Below, one piece after another: positions 30,769 to 41,099 of a stretch of DNA of 45,848 nt. Below the pieces are notes generated by a model that was given only the letters and a program-made list of their open reading frames with translations, made no database searches and was not told the DNA's origin. The stretch is taken from positions 23,699 to 69,546 of the forward strand of contig SZWC01003555.1 of NCBI GenBank assembly GCA_023375785.1, read 5' to 3'. Position numbers and translations under genes: made by a program. The DNA is from Penium margaritaceum (Eukaryota > Streptophyta > Zygnematophyceae > Desmidiales > Peniaceae). Each line of letters opens with the position of its first letter. Position 1 is the first letter of the stretch.

Positions 30769-32200
30769 CTACCAATGCTGTGGCCCACGGTTGGCCACAA
30801 ATCTTCTCACTTGTTCCACAGCATAGCAGATGTCCGGACGAGTCCCTACCATGGCGTACATGATGCTACCCACGGCGGATTGGTAGGGGATGTCTTGCAT
30901 GTCCCTTTGTTCTGCTTCTTTGCTTGACGACATCGAGGCCTTCAGCTTTGTATCGGTCGTCATTGGGGTGCTGACAGGTTTGCAGTCTTCCATGTGGTAG
31001 CACTTTAGTACCTCACCGATGTATTTGGTTTGGTTGAGTTCGATGGTGCCTGCTACTTGGTTGTGGTGGATGGCAATCCCAAGGTAGTACTCGAGAGGAC
31101 CCATGTCCTTCATCTTGAACCTTTTGCTGAGGTCAGACTTCAGCCCATCCAGCAGCTCGACCGAAGACGAGCAGATGATCAGATCATCAAAATATAGCAC
31201 AACCAGCATCAGCCATCTCCCATTATCGCACACGTACATCCTCGGGTCATTCTGGCAATGCGCGAAGGAGAGGCCGGTCATGAAACCGTCCATCTCTTTG
31301 TACCACATCCTTGGGGCCTGTTTCAGCCCGTAAAGCGCTTTCACCAACTTGTACACCTTGCCCTTGGGAGCTTTGACTCCTTCGGGCACCTCCATTAGCA
31401 CTTCCTTGTCGAGCTTCCCAAAAAGGAAAACTGTCCTGATGTCCATCTGGTATATCTCCAAGTTCTTTGCAGCTGCAATGCCAAGGAGAGAGCGGATGGA
31501 TGCAAAGGTCACGATGGGCGCGAACGTCTCATCGTACTCGGAGTCCGGGCGTTGAGAGAACCCCTTAGCCACTACCCTTGCCTTGAACTTATCGATGCTG
31601 CTGTCTTGCTTCTTCTTCACTCGGAGGACCCACTTGGATCCCACCACGTGGACCTTGTCGGGTCTATCCACCAGCACCCACGTGCCATTCTTGGCAATGG
31701 ACACGAGCTCGCTATCCACTCCCTCCTTCCACTTGGCCGCATCTGGGTCATTCATCGCCTCCGCCACTGTGGATGGCTCTCCCTAAGCCATGCACGACCA
31801 GCTAAGGCTGGTCCAATCATCCTCATACGGCAAAGGTGCTCTCTTTGGTCGCAAACTGCACCGGGGTAGTGGTGCGGCTTCTTGCTTTGGTGCTGGTGCT
31901 TCCACAGGTGGTGGTTTGTCGTCGTCGTTGCCATCAAAAGAGTCGTCAGACTCTAAGCCAGACTCGAAAGCCCCGGACGCCTCGGTATCCACGTCCATGT
32001 CAGATGATGTGTCATCCTCCACAGCTGCTCACCCATTCCCACCATCTGCTAGCAAAGCAAGCCAGTTGTCGGGTGCTTGGTCTCCAGACTCAAGCAACAC
32101 TATCCACTCTCCCGCTTTGGGAGTGAGGCTTGGGTCCAGTAGCTCTCCCTTTTCAAGGGTGCGTTCGTCAAACACGACGTTGCGGCTCCTCATGAGCTTG
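30769..32200 (-). pseudogene. Copia B reverse transcriptase and acidic linker
   Basis: The right part (about 31783-32200) is an acidic Ser/Asp/Glu linker after integrase (LLESGDQAPDNW, then TSSDMDVDTEASGAFES). Two stops lie in it, one of them at CMA-stop-GEPST where A reads LAQGEP. RT from 31767 is open for 330 codons: KWKEGVDSELVSI, ARVVAKGFSQRPDSEYDETF, YGLKQAPRMWYKEMD. The catalytic motif is YFDD (31183-31194) instead of YVDD. Confidence 0.92.
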
Positions 32201-32208
32201 CCTGCTTC

Positions 32209-33240
32209 CTAGTTCCAAAGCCAATAGGCTTTGTGTGATGTGTCGTACCCAACCATGACGCACTTCCTAGAACGTGCGTCCAGCTTGCCTCCACCTTCTC
32301 CCGACTGGATCTTCACCCATGCAACTGACCCGAACACCTTCAAATGAGATGCGTTGGGTTTCTTTCCCGACCATGCTTCTTTTGGGGTCTTCAGCTGGTT
32401 GCCCTGCTCCTTTCCACGCTTCCGCAAGGCGGTTGCTGGTGTGAGATTCAAGAGGTAGCAGGCCGTTGTTGCTTCTGCAAAAAAGCGAGGTGGGTGCTTG
32501 GCGTCGAAGAGCATGCTTCGCACCATGCTGAGTAGGGTCTGGTTCACCCTCTCCGCAACGCCGTTGCTTTGGGGGTTGTAAGGGGTGGTTTGCTCGTGGC
32601 GGATGCCATGATGCTTGAGCCAAGGCTTGCATGCCTTGTACTCACCCCCGTTGTCGCTTCGGAGCGTCTTCACCTTCTTGGCCGTTTGCCGCTCCACCAT
32701 AGCGACGAACTCGAGGAGCTTCTCCTTGATCTCTCCCTTTGTTTTGAGGAAGTAGATCCACAACTTGTAGCTGTGGTCGTCAATGAAGGTCAGGAAGTAC
32801 TTGCTTCCTTTGTTAGACGGTGTGCGAAAGGGTCCACACACGTCACTGTATATCAGTTCCAAGACGTGCTCCACCCGTTGACCTCCTCTCCCAAATGGCT
32901 TCTTCTTTGCCTTCGCTTGGAGGCATGGTTCACACAATGCACACCCTCCACCATGCTTCATGGTGCACCCTTCCATTCCGTGAAATACCTCTTGCTCTTG
33001 CATCTTTTGCAGCGTGCTGTTGGCCACATGGCTGAATCGCCGGTGCCACAGCTTAGCGTCAGTGTCCTTGGTTGATGTGGCGGCTGCATCGGTCACCGGT
33101 GGTGCATCCTTTGGCTCCGGTGCCACTATCTTGGTGGCACATGCGAGTCCCTCATCCGACTCCTTGGTGACTTTGGTTTGAAGCACGTAGAGGCCGTTGA
33201 CTCTTGGAACTTGAAGCATGAGATCGTCTTTAGTGTACAA
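32209..33240 (-). pseudogene. Copia B integrase
   Basis: Open for 343 codons. Zinc finger: LWHRRFSHVAN with CALCEPCLQAK. Catalytic residues: D (YSDVCGPF), D (LRSDNGGEYKA), E (SNGVAERVNQT). C-terminal WSGKKPNASHLKVFGSVAWV and VMVGYDTSHKAYWLWN precede a TAG. Nearly colinear with A integrase. Confidence 0.93.
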
Positions 33241-34426
33241 AATCTGAATGTCCTCGTTTTTAGGGCCACTGCTTCCTTGTTGGTAAACACCACTGTCATG
33301 TTGTCAGTGATTTGTGACACAAACGGCAAGTTGGCTGCAAAGGAGGGCATGTACACCACCTTTTGAAGGTTGACTGCCTTCTCCACACCATTCACGTTGA
33401 ACGTGATCACCTTGTCCCCTTCACCCATGGCTTGGACAATGCCCGCCGTTTGCACACTTGATGCGCATGACAGATTTGGCCATGGAGACAAATCCACCCT
33501 TCACTTTTGATGAGTGGTGGTTGGTACCCGAGTCAAGGGCGAATGCCCCGGGCCTAAGGATCGATGCGCCCTTCATGGGCAGTCCCCTAGCCATCATGTT
33601 GATGAGCTCCTTCTTCTCCTTTCCACCTTTGTTCCTGCCTTCTTTCTTGGGACTACGGCAGACCCTCGCCCAGTGCCCAGCCTTGCCACACTTGTGACAG
33701 TTACCAGGCTTCTTGGAACTCTTCTCGCCACCATTGCCATTCCCTCCACCGCCACCGCTTCCGGTGTTGCCTTGACTCGAGCGAGAGCTTGCACCTCGTC
33801 CACCGAAGTGAGAGGCATAGGCTGAGATGTTTGCCTCACTGCCACTGCGTCGCATGGACTCGTTGCGGACGTGTTCGGTGACAGCCTCGTACGTCAGATC
33901 TGCCTCCTTCCAACCACCAAATACGTTGATCAAGGACCCCCAGCTTTCCGGTAGCACCATTAGAAGGATCATGGCACGCATGTTGGAGTCGAGATTCCAT
34001 TCCATTTGTTGGACCTCTTGCAGCACGTTGCCAAACGACTGCAAAAATGTGGGTATCGATTCCCCTTCGCTCATCCTCATCAACATCAACCGTTGGAAGA
34101 TGAAGAGTCGGTTTGCTAGGGCGTTCGATTGATACACGCGTGCAAGTTTTGCGTATGCCTCGGCAGCCAACGTGCATCCTGTGATGTGGGAGTGTTGAGT
34201 CTCGTTGATGGACGTCACAAGAATGGCGAAAGCCATGTTGTTCTTCATCGTCCATGCTGCAAGTTCAGCCGCAGGCATCGGCGGGTGCTGTCTCGATCCC
34301 TGTTAGGATGTTGAGGTAGCTACGCACGTTCATGACAATCTCAAACTACCATTTCCACAAGGGAAACCCTGTCCCCGTGAATTTGGACATACCCGCCTCA
34401 AGGCGGGCTTGACTCGGATCCGCCAT
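33241..34426 (-). pseudogene. Copia B gag and protease
   Basis: ATG at 34426 (MADPSQARLEAGM). FPLWKW-stop-FEIVM shows a TAG where A has glutamine. A shift near 34280 leads into the long gag frame: RLFIFQRLMLMRMSEGESIP, Gly-rich linker, zinc knuckle CHKCGKAGHWARVC. The protease motif is FALDSGTNHHSS, again DSGT. At about 33445 the frame shifts (ending in CPSHG), and a second shift near 33240 restores it; between them GDKVITFNVNGVEKAVNLQ matches A. Confidence 0.9.
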
Positions 34427-34843
34427 TTACTGCGGTTGCTCGTCTTCTCTGCTTCGCTGCTACTCTGCTTCGTTGAGGCCGATGAGGCTGATGAGGCTGT
34501 TGACTGCGACCGCTGTCTAAGGTGTAGTTGGTTCCGTTGCATACCCCTCCCGCCGATGATCGCCTAAAGCGATGGTGCCTTCGTGAGAGAACGGACTTGG
34601 GGTCATACCACCTTCTAAAAAGGGGTAGAGCTTTATCCCGGTGGGGCTCGAGGGTCTTGTCCAACATGGACAGAGCTGTTCCTCGTCCCCTAGTCCGCCA
34701 CGTGCGCGCACCCTACCTGAAGAAGCCGATGGAGCCGGATGGAGCAGATTGGAGCCATCCGATTTCCGTGTCCCTGTTCTACCTATGCGCCCTGAAAGAC
34801 CATGCGTTAGTCGGTCTTGGAAGCGTGCCTTAGAACCAGAAGT
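34427..34843 (-). other. Copia B untranslated leader
   Basis: No gene seen. It contains a short GATGAGGCT tract (about 34475-34500) like those in the A leader and in Gypsy F, and segments similar to the A leader (for example GAGGGTCTTGTCC). Confidence 0.55.
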
Positions 34844-34858
34844 GTGGGCCAATAACCC
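34844..34858 (-). other. Copia B primer binding site, half-tRNA-iMet type
   Basis: Plus strand GTGGGCCAATAACCC matches the anticodon arm of initiator tRNA-Met at 14 of 15 bases (A for C at 34851) and lies two bases from the LTR end at 34861, the same position as in element A. Confidence 0.75.
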
Positions 34859-34860
34859 TT

Positions 34861-35862
34861 TGTCAATGCGCCGGATAGCAATGGTCTAGAAAACGGGTCC
34901 CGACATGGGAGGCCGCCAACCGCTCTTGGTATTGCAACGAAGATAACATATCACCCTCGAACGAGCGATCCACACTTTAGGTTCGTTTGGTTTGCAACCT
35001 CACAAAGTCCGCATCTTGGTCTTACCTGTGTACCTTTGGTTGGACACTCTGTGAGGAGTCTCATAGGCAAGAACTGTAAATGGATGCATGCAAGTGCAGG
35101 CTTTTATACCTGTAGAGCATTGCTAAAGCTTCTGCTTGTAGTGGCTCCTCTTGAACCAACCTCAACCTACAGTCCTACTTGGCGCGTCCTTAGACCGCCA
35201 AGTGTCATCNTGTCAATGCGCCGGATAGCAACGGTCTAGAAAACGGGTCCCGACATGGGAGGCCGCCAACCGCTCTTGGTATTGCAACGAAGATAACGTA
35301 TTACCCTCGAACGAGGGATCCACACTTTAGGTTCGTTTGGTTTGCAACCTCACAAAGTCCGCATCTTGGTCTTTACTGTGTACCTTTGGTTGGACACTCT
35401 GTGAGGAGTCTCATAGGCAAGAACTGTAAATGGATGCATGCAAGTGCAGGCTTTTATACCTGTAGAGCATTGCTAAAGCTTCTGCTTGTAGTGGCTCCTC
35501 TTGAACCAACCTCAACCTACAGTCCTACTTGGCGCGTCCTTAGACCGCCAAGTGTCATCCTCAAGGCAGGCTCTAGTAAGCTTCCTAGAAGCTTCCTATC
35601 CCAGTTTTGGCCACAAACAAAAGTGCGGCCGTCGCGGGGTTTCAGCCCGCGACCTCTCGTTTGAGACTTCGGCGCCTATTCAACCAAGCCAAAAAGGTAT
35701 GGTTCCTATGATGAGCCACAGGTGACATACCCATTATGGACAGTGCATTCCTGGCCCATCTCAGAACAGACCAAAGGGACATACTCCATAGAGCAGTGCA
35801 TGCCTAGTCTGTATGTGTAGCTAGCCAACTAGGCACTAGACAAGGTGCATACTGTTTCAACA
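34861..35862 (-). repeat. Copia B 5' LTR, with assembly duplication
   Basis: The true LTR is about 652 bp. Here a partial copy (34861-35209) is followed by an N at 35210 and a full copy (35211-35862). Both begin TGTCAATGCGCCGG; the primer site abuts the first. TATAAAAG lies on the minus strand at 35451-35458 in the full copy. The B-box match seen in the 3' LTR is damaged here (GGCTGAAACCC, two changes). Confidence 0.88.
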
Positions 35863-36180
35863 CTTGCATACTTTTAGCGTAGTGTACCGGGTTGCTGATC
35901 CCTCAAGACGACACGTTCGGTTTGTACAAGCGTGTGAGAAACCGCCTCGAGCTCGCTCGCTCCAGGGCCAGGTTCGATCCCTGGATGACGTCCGGGCCCC
36001 ACGTCGAGTGATTCACGTGGGTGGCCAATTCAACCATCTATCTTCACTTCGCTCACTTGATACCTACTACTCTCACTAGTTTTTCTAGCTTTCCCCCCCA
36101 TCCATGGTTTCACCTGTCGCCAGCTACTTGCTTCCTGCTCACTTGCTTGTTTGCTAGCTTAGCATTCAAGGCTACCAACA
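35863..36180 (+). repeat. Copia C 3' LTR, second part
   Basis: Begins with the second copy of the B target (CTTGC) and continues C LTR sequence to CCAACA at 36180. At 35968-35984, CCAGG-TTCGATC-CCTGG forms a perfect 5-bp stem with a 7-base loop, identical in form to a tRNA T-arm. CTCTT (36181-36185) is the right target copy of C. Confidence 0.92.
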
Positions 36181-36250
36181 CTCTTGAGTATGAGAAAAGT
36201 GGTCAAATACCTCTCCCGCATTGCTGCACTCTGATACCAAGTGTGATGCC
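36181..36250 (-). other. Gypsy F leader start, primer site and LTR end
   Basis: Minus strand reads LTR end GGCATCACA (36242-36250), spacer CT, then TGGTATCAGAGTGC (36226-36239), a tRNA-iMet primer site. It cannot belong to Copia D, whose target duplication ATGCC (36246-36250) lies between it and the D LTR. It joins F sequence right of D (44017 onward) to F leader left of C (20945). Confidence 0.85.
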
Positions 36251-36887
36251 TGAGAAGATGCAAGGAAGCTTCCTAGCAACACTCACGTTGACCAGGCGTC
36301 AGTGCCTGATCAGACGGTGACGACAGTCACAAGTCGTGCACGCAACGGCAAGAGTTTCACTAGGGGACACAAGGCAAAGTGTCTGAATGCTTCAATAGCA
36401 TTTGCAGAGAGAAATGACAAATGACAGATCCATGGCATAAATACCTGCCACGGCGCACAGCGGGTGTTGCACGCAGCGGTCCAAGTGCTGTCCTAAGACC
36501 GGCCCAAAACCACTGTTTTGGCCATAACTCTGCGCACACATGTCAGAATGCTACGCTGTCTAAACCTAAACGTGCAAGATCACAAGACGAAAGTTACGAC
36601 TGGTCACATGCATGCATCCATTATCAGACGGTGGACACGCAATGGAAAAACATGCAAATCGGGCTCATGGCCAGTCCGCCAAAAAACTCCTGCAAGCTGT
36701 AGAAAAAACAGCATGAAATCCTAGCAATGTCCGGGGGCTCTGGAACGGTAGTCAGCCAGCTCCAAGCTGGTAGTCCGCCACCAGTCGTCGCACCGGTGTC
36801 ACCAGGGCCCGCCTCAGGGATCTGCACGAGTATGGACACGGCGGAGTGGTCACAATAGACTGTACACGAACGCCACAAATCATAACA
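36251..36887 (-). repeat. Copia D 3' LTR
   Basis: 637 bp, same length as 43380-44016, minus sense TGTTATGATTTG to TTCTCA. TATA-like GGTATTTATG in minus sense near 36435-36445. Right of it (minus upstream) GGTCATGGGGGAG is the polypurine tract. 36888-37081 holds no gene apart from that. Confidence 0.92.
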
Positions 36888-37081
36888 CTCCCCCATGACC
36901 CGATGGTACGCATGTCCATACACATGCAGCTTGGGGACAAGTACAATAGTGTGTGTAAAACAGATGGGAGATGGCACACATCCCACACACAACCACTCTC
37001 AGGCATGGGGTGAAGCCGAACAGAACGAATGGCCACCAGGAACTTTCCGCGAGCTAGTGCCTTCGCCAAGAAATCAGCACG

Positions 37082-37882
37082 CTACATGTCGGTGCGAACC
37101 CACATGACGGAGATGACGTGTCGCTCCACCCGATCACCCACAAAGTGATGCTCAACCACAATGTGCTTTGTGCGAGCATGAAAGACACCGGAGTTCTTCG
37201 CAATGGCAGAAGCACTTTGGTTGTCGCAGCGAAGCACAATGGCGGGTACTGACTGACCAAGCTCAAGAAATAGGCGCTGCAGCCATACCGCCTCAGCAGC
37301 CCCTGCGCCTAAAGCAACGTACTCTCCCTCCGGCGAGCTATGTGCGATGCAGCCCTGCTTTCCGCTACGCCAAGACACAGCGGTACCGCCAAGCAGGAAC
37401 ACACAGCCAGTACGGCTACGTCCATGTGGGCTCCAGGCCTTGTCGCTTTCAGTGTAGCCGACAAGGACCATCGAACACTGCCGACGAAAGCAGAGTCCGA
37501 GGTACGGTGTGGAGACCACGTATCGTACCACTTGGACAGCCGCGTGAAGGGCTTTGGCACGTGGGGCCTGCGAGAACTGAGCGAGGAGGTTGACAGCAAA
37601 AGCGATGTCACGACGTGTGGTAGTGGCCAGGTACATCAGAGATCCGATGAGACGGAGGTACAAGGTCAAGTTCACTGTCTCCCCCAGCTGTGTGGGATCA
37701 TCCACCTTTAGGGCATCCTGACCATCAGGTGTAAGAGGTGTGGAAGCGGTGGGCACTGCACCAAGAAGGTCGCTGGAACGCTCCCCCCATGACTCGTGCT
37801 TATCAGGCCTGATGCAGCAACAGTGTCGGACGTCTGCGATCTCGCACGATCTCCATACCAAGAAACACCAATGCAGCACCAA
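37082..37882 (-). pseudogene. Copia D RNase H
   Basis: Open for about 266 codons; the first 60 or so read the end of RT in a shifted frame. RNase H proper: GSLMYLATTTRRDIAFAVNL, VGYTESDKAWSPHG (the usual D-W is changed), SSPEGEYVALGAG, LRCDNQSASAIAK, and ARTKHIVVEHHF. The ending FLTKAL segment expected here is missing or shifted. Confidence 0.88.
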
Positions 37883-38540
37883 GGTCCTTCATCCTGTAGG
37901 CAGTCTGTAGGACAGCCTAGGCCTCCTTCACTGCCTCTAGGGACGGAGACGCGATCAGAGTGTCATTGACATAGACCAGGATGGCGGTGAACCGCTCGGA
38001 TGTCGGTAGGATGAAGAGAGGTGGATCTGCCTCGCTCTGTACATATCCTGCACGAGTCAAAGTGCCGGTGATCTCCCGGTTCCAACACTGCAGAATCTGC
38101 TTGAGGTCGTACAAGGAATTGCACAAGCACCAGACCTTGTCACCGTCCTCAAAGCCTGGTGGCTGAGCCACGTAAATCTCTTCATCCAAAGAGCCATGGA
38201 GGAACGCATTGTTCACGTCCACTTGGTGCAGTTCCCAAAAATGCTGAGCCACTACACGGAACAGAGCTTGAGTTTAGGTCATGCGGCCGACAGGGGCTAA
38301 AGTATCAATGTAATTGACGCCCTCAATCTGAGAGTACCCCTTGACAACCAAGCAGGCCTTGTAGCGTTCCAGAGAGTCATCCGGCTTCACTTTCTTGTGA
38401 AAGACCCACTTGACCTAAATAGCCTTCCTCCCAGGCGGAAGGTCGACAAGCTCATGGACTCCATGCTCTCGGATAGCACGAAGCTCATCCTCGCAGGTAG
38501 CGCGCCAAGCGTCAGTATCCTATGATGAGAGAGCTTACCT
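37883..38540 (-). pseudogene. Copia D reverse transcriptase
   Basis: Broken frame: ELRAIREHGVHELVDLPPG, VKWVFHKKVKPDDSLERYKA, then open for 111 codons with [20 protein letters not shown]. The catalytic motif is YVND (37962-37973), a D to N change that should abolish polymerase activity in this copy. Close to Copia C RT in sequence. Confidence 0.88.
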
Positions 38541-38728
38541 CAGGGTGCCCTGGTTGGGCACCATAGAGGGAGAGCTCTGCGTGGCAAGGACACACGCCTC
38601 GGTGCTAGGCCTGACGACCACAAGATCAGCTGCTGCATCACAAGCGATATGGGACTCGCGAGTGATGAGATCGTGCCCTACAGGGCACTCTGGATGTACC
38701 TCTATGAGCTCAGTGCAGACACTCAGGC

Positions 38729-40100
38729 CTAGGGCCTTTGTGTCGGGGTCACCACTTGCGATGCTGCGAGGGGGCCACCTGGGTGGGGGCCCGACACTCG
38801 CTGAGCTCCGGAATCTAGTGGTCGAAGACGACCACCGAGCTCACGGGAGTAATCAAAGCTTGAGGGGCGCACCTCAGGCTCAGGGAGAGACACGACCACA
38901 ACTGGTGGGGACGGGGGCAATGCAGGTGATGCCGTGCGAGGAGATGCATGTGTGGGGGACACGGGGCTGGTTGTGACAGCAGGAGCAGGCAAGACTGGAC
39001 CTGACAGAGAGGCAAGAGTGCCAGCAGGAGTAGATACGGGAGTAGGCGAGACTGGACCAGACACAAAAACAGGAGTGCCAGCAGACGCAAGTACTGGCGT
39101 AGAAGTAGGCGCGGGAACAGAAGCAGGGGCACCCGTGGGGCGTGAATCAGGGTGTACGGGCGAGGTCTCTGGACCGACGGCGATGATAGCCGGGTCATCA
39201 AGGGCCGGAGATTGAGAGGTGAAGGGGGATCGAACAGACACATCAGCCTGGTGAGAGGTGCTCGCTGGTGTAGAAGTCTGCCCCATCCGTCGAGAACCCT
39301 CACAAGTAGGAACATGTGTGGCGGAGAGTGCCGTGATCGAAGTCCGGTCACGGTAGGTGAGAGACTCGAAAAAGAGCGCGTCGCGTGACTCAATGACGCG
39401 ACAACGATTAGGGTCCCAGAAGCGCCAAGCCTTCCACCACGGGGAAATGCCTACAAAGGCACACAGGCGGCCCCAAGGTGAGACCTTGGACCCCTGCTGG
39501 CCCCCGGTGTACCACACGGAGGCCAAGGATCCCCAGACGCGAGCGAGACGAAGGTGACCACGGTGTCCAAACTAGAGCTCATACGGTGTCATGTGCTCCG
39601 GAAGCGGACCGTGCGGGAAGCGGTTCCACAGCCAAGTCATGTAGGCGAAACCCTCAAAGACAAAGGACTCAGGGAGACCGCACTCAGACCTCATAGCGCG
39701 GACCGCATCCTCCATGGTGTGGTTCCACCGCTCGGCAACACCATTCTGCTAAGGGGTAGCAGGAGCGGAGACCTCGTGGAAAATCCCGTGCTCAGCAAAG
39801 AACCCGTCCATCTCGCCAAGGAACTCACCGCCGCGATCCGAGCAAAAAGTATGTAGCGTGTGACGGGACTGACGCTCAGCCATCACGAGCTAGAGTCGAA
39901 CCGCAAGGACAACGTCGCTCTTCTTACAGGCCGTAGACCCACCGCATCTGGGTAAAATCGTCAGTCAGATTCAGAACATACCGGCCCCGATCAGATAGGG
40001 ACTTGACCGAAAGAGGACCGAGGAGGTCTGAGTGAACTAGCTCAAGAGGCCGAAGCGCTCGAGAATGAGAGTCCGGGTAAGTGCATCGATGCATCTTCCC
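38729..40100 (-). pseudogene. Copia D integrase core, C-terminus and linker
   Basis: The core is split over frames: D in PLELVHSDLLGPL (about 40030), D in FCSDRGGEFLG (about 39840), E in QNGVAERWNHTMEDA (about 39720-39750). A TAG sits before QNG where C reads PQQNG. The open frame from 39526 gives SVWYTGGQQGSKVSPWGRLC and AWRFWDPNRCRVIESRDALF. A Pro/Ala/Thr/Val-rich linker with near-repeats of SPTPVSTPAGT type then leads toward RT. 38541-38728 is a broken continuation. Confidence 0.85.
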
Positions 40101-40660
40101 CTAAGCACAAAAAAGACAAACGGTCTTGGGCAGCTTCTCGAAAGAAGCCGCGTCAAGACCGAGAGCTGGCTGTGTCCGAATGAGCTTTAACATAGTATCG
40201 GAGCCCACATGACACAGATGGCGATGAAGCAACCGCTGGTATTCCGGAGACGGAACACCAGTGACAAAGACCCGATCGGAGGAGGAAGGGGAGCCAGGGG
40301 AGGCGGTCCGAGACACGTGATACAAATCATCTACGACTGAGGCACGAAGGACAACACTGCCAGTGTCAGTAGCAGTCACAGTCGCTGAGTCTGCGGTATG
40401 CTCCAGAGAGAGACCCATCACTGTGCAAGCACGCACAGAAAGCAAGTTGAGCTCAAGATCAGGCACAAACAACACGTCGGAAAGGTAGAAGGGGCCAGAT
40501 GGATCCTCGAAACATACAACTCCAACACCATGGACTGGCAAGGACTGACTAGAGCCTGTATGGACGGAACGAACAGACGTGACAGGACCGAGAACAACAA
40601 AATCACTACGACGACACGTCATGTGATGAGTGGCACCAGAATCTATGATCTAAGTGCCAC
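40101..40660 (-). pseudogene. Copia D protease and GAG-pre-integrase
   Basis: Active site IIDSGATHHMTCRR, preceded directly by a TAG where Copia C has tryptophan (WILDSGATHHM). Then LPVHGVGVVCFEDPSG, LSDVLFVPDLELNLLSVRA and the zinc-finger half RLLHRHLCHVGSDTML with CLFCA. The stop after CLFCA interrupts the way to GKMHR, which starts the integrase in C (CWQGKMHHSP). Confidence 0.88.
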
Positions 40661-41099
40661 CGGAGTCACGACTGGTGGACTTCACTGTACAACGGGCAAT
40701 GGAAGACTCGGCATCAGAGCGACGCTGAGCCGTCAGTGGGGAGGAACGACGCAGGGCACAAAGATGAGACTCGTGAACCCAATCGGTACAGTCAGGCTCA
40801 TCATCATCACATGCTGACTGTGCTCCCCCACACATGTCGTCACGACCCACAGGAACAGACAGTCGATGGACAACCCAACAATGACAACACACTCGCACCT
40901 CCCTGAAAGCGGAGCGCCAGAAGGTGTCAAAGCTCAGCGATGGTGCGATTGCGTAGGTCCAGATCACTGCTACTCGCTAGTGAGGAAGCAGGAACAGCTG
41001 CAATCGTGGCCGCCACGCGTCTGGCGGATGGCAAGGATGAAGTCCTAGATGTGGAACAGAGGGCGTGTGCAGCCTGGTGCCCACGAGTAATCCGCGTCC

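Larger units (their letters stand above)
29322..35862 (-). mobile_element. Copia element B, full length, inside Copia C 3' LTR
   Basis: Minus-strand element, a close relative of A. Perfect 5-bp target duplication CTTGC at 29317-29321 and 35863-35867. 5' LTR on the right, half-tRNA primer site at 34844-34858, gag ATG at 34426, pol down to 30202, 3' LTR 29322-30140. Two assembly defects affect it: an N run in the 3' LTR and a duplicated partial LTR at the N at 35210. It has several stops and a pair of compensating frameshifts. Confidence 0.95.
20946..36180 (+). mobile_element. Copia element C, full length, 3' LTR split by Copia B
   Basis: Plus-strand Ty1/Copia element. 5' LTR 20946-21547; 3' LTR in two parts, 29036-29321 and 35868-36180 (35863-35867 repeats the target). 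Flanks GTCTT (20941-20945) and CTCTT (36181-36185) are a target duplication with one mismatch. Between are a repeat-bearing leader, an Ala-rich upstream ORF, gag, protease, integrase, RT and RNase H in at least five frame segments. It sits in the Gypsy F leader. Its integrase and RT resemble those of element D. Confidence 0.92.

Noticed and set aside
36226..36239. Primer site next to the left LTR of D, suggesting that this LTR is a 5' LTR shared with an element to the left
   Set aside because: The perfect target duplication ATGCC lies between the primer site and the D LTR, and joining across D and C gives a continuous Gypsy F LTR end, PBS and leader.
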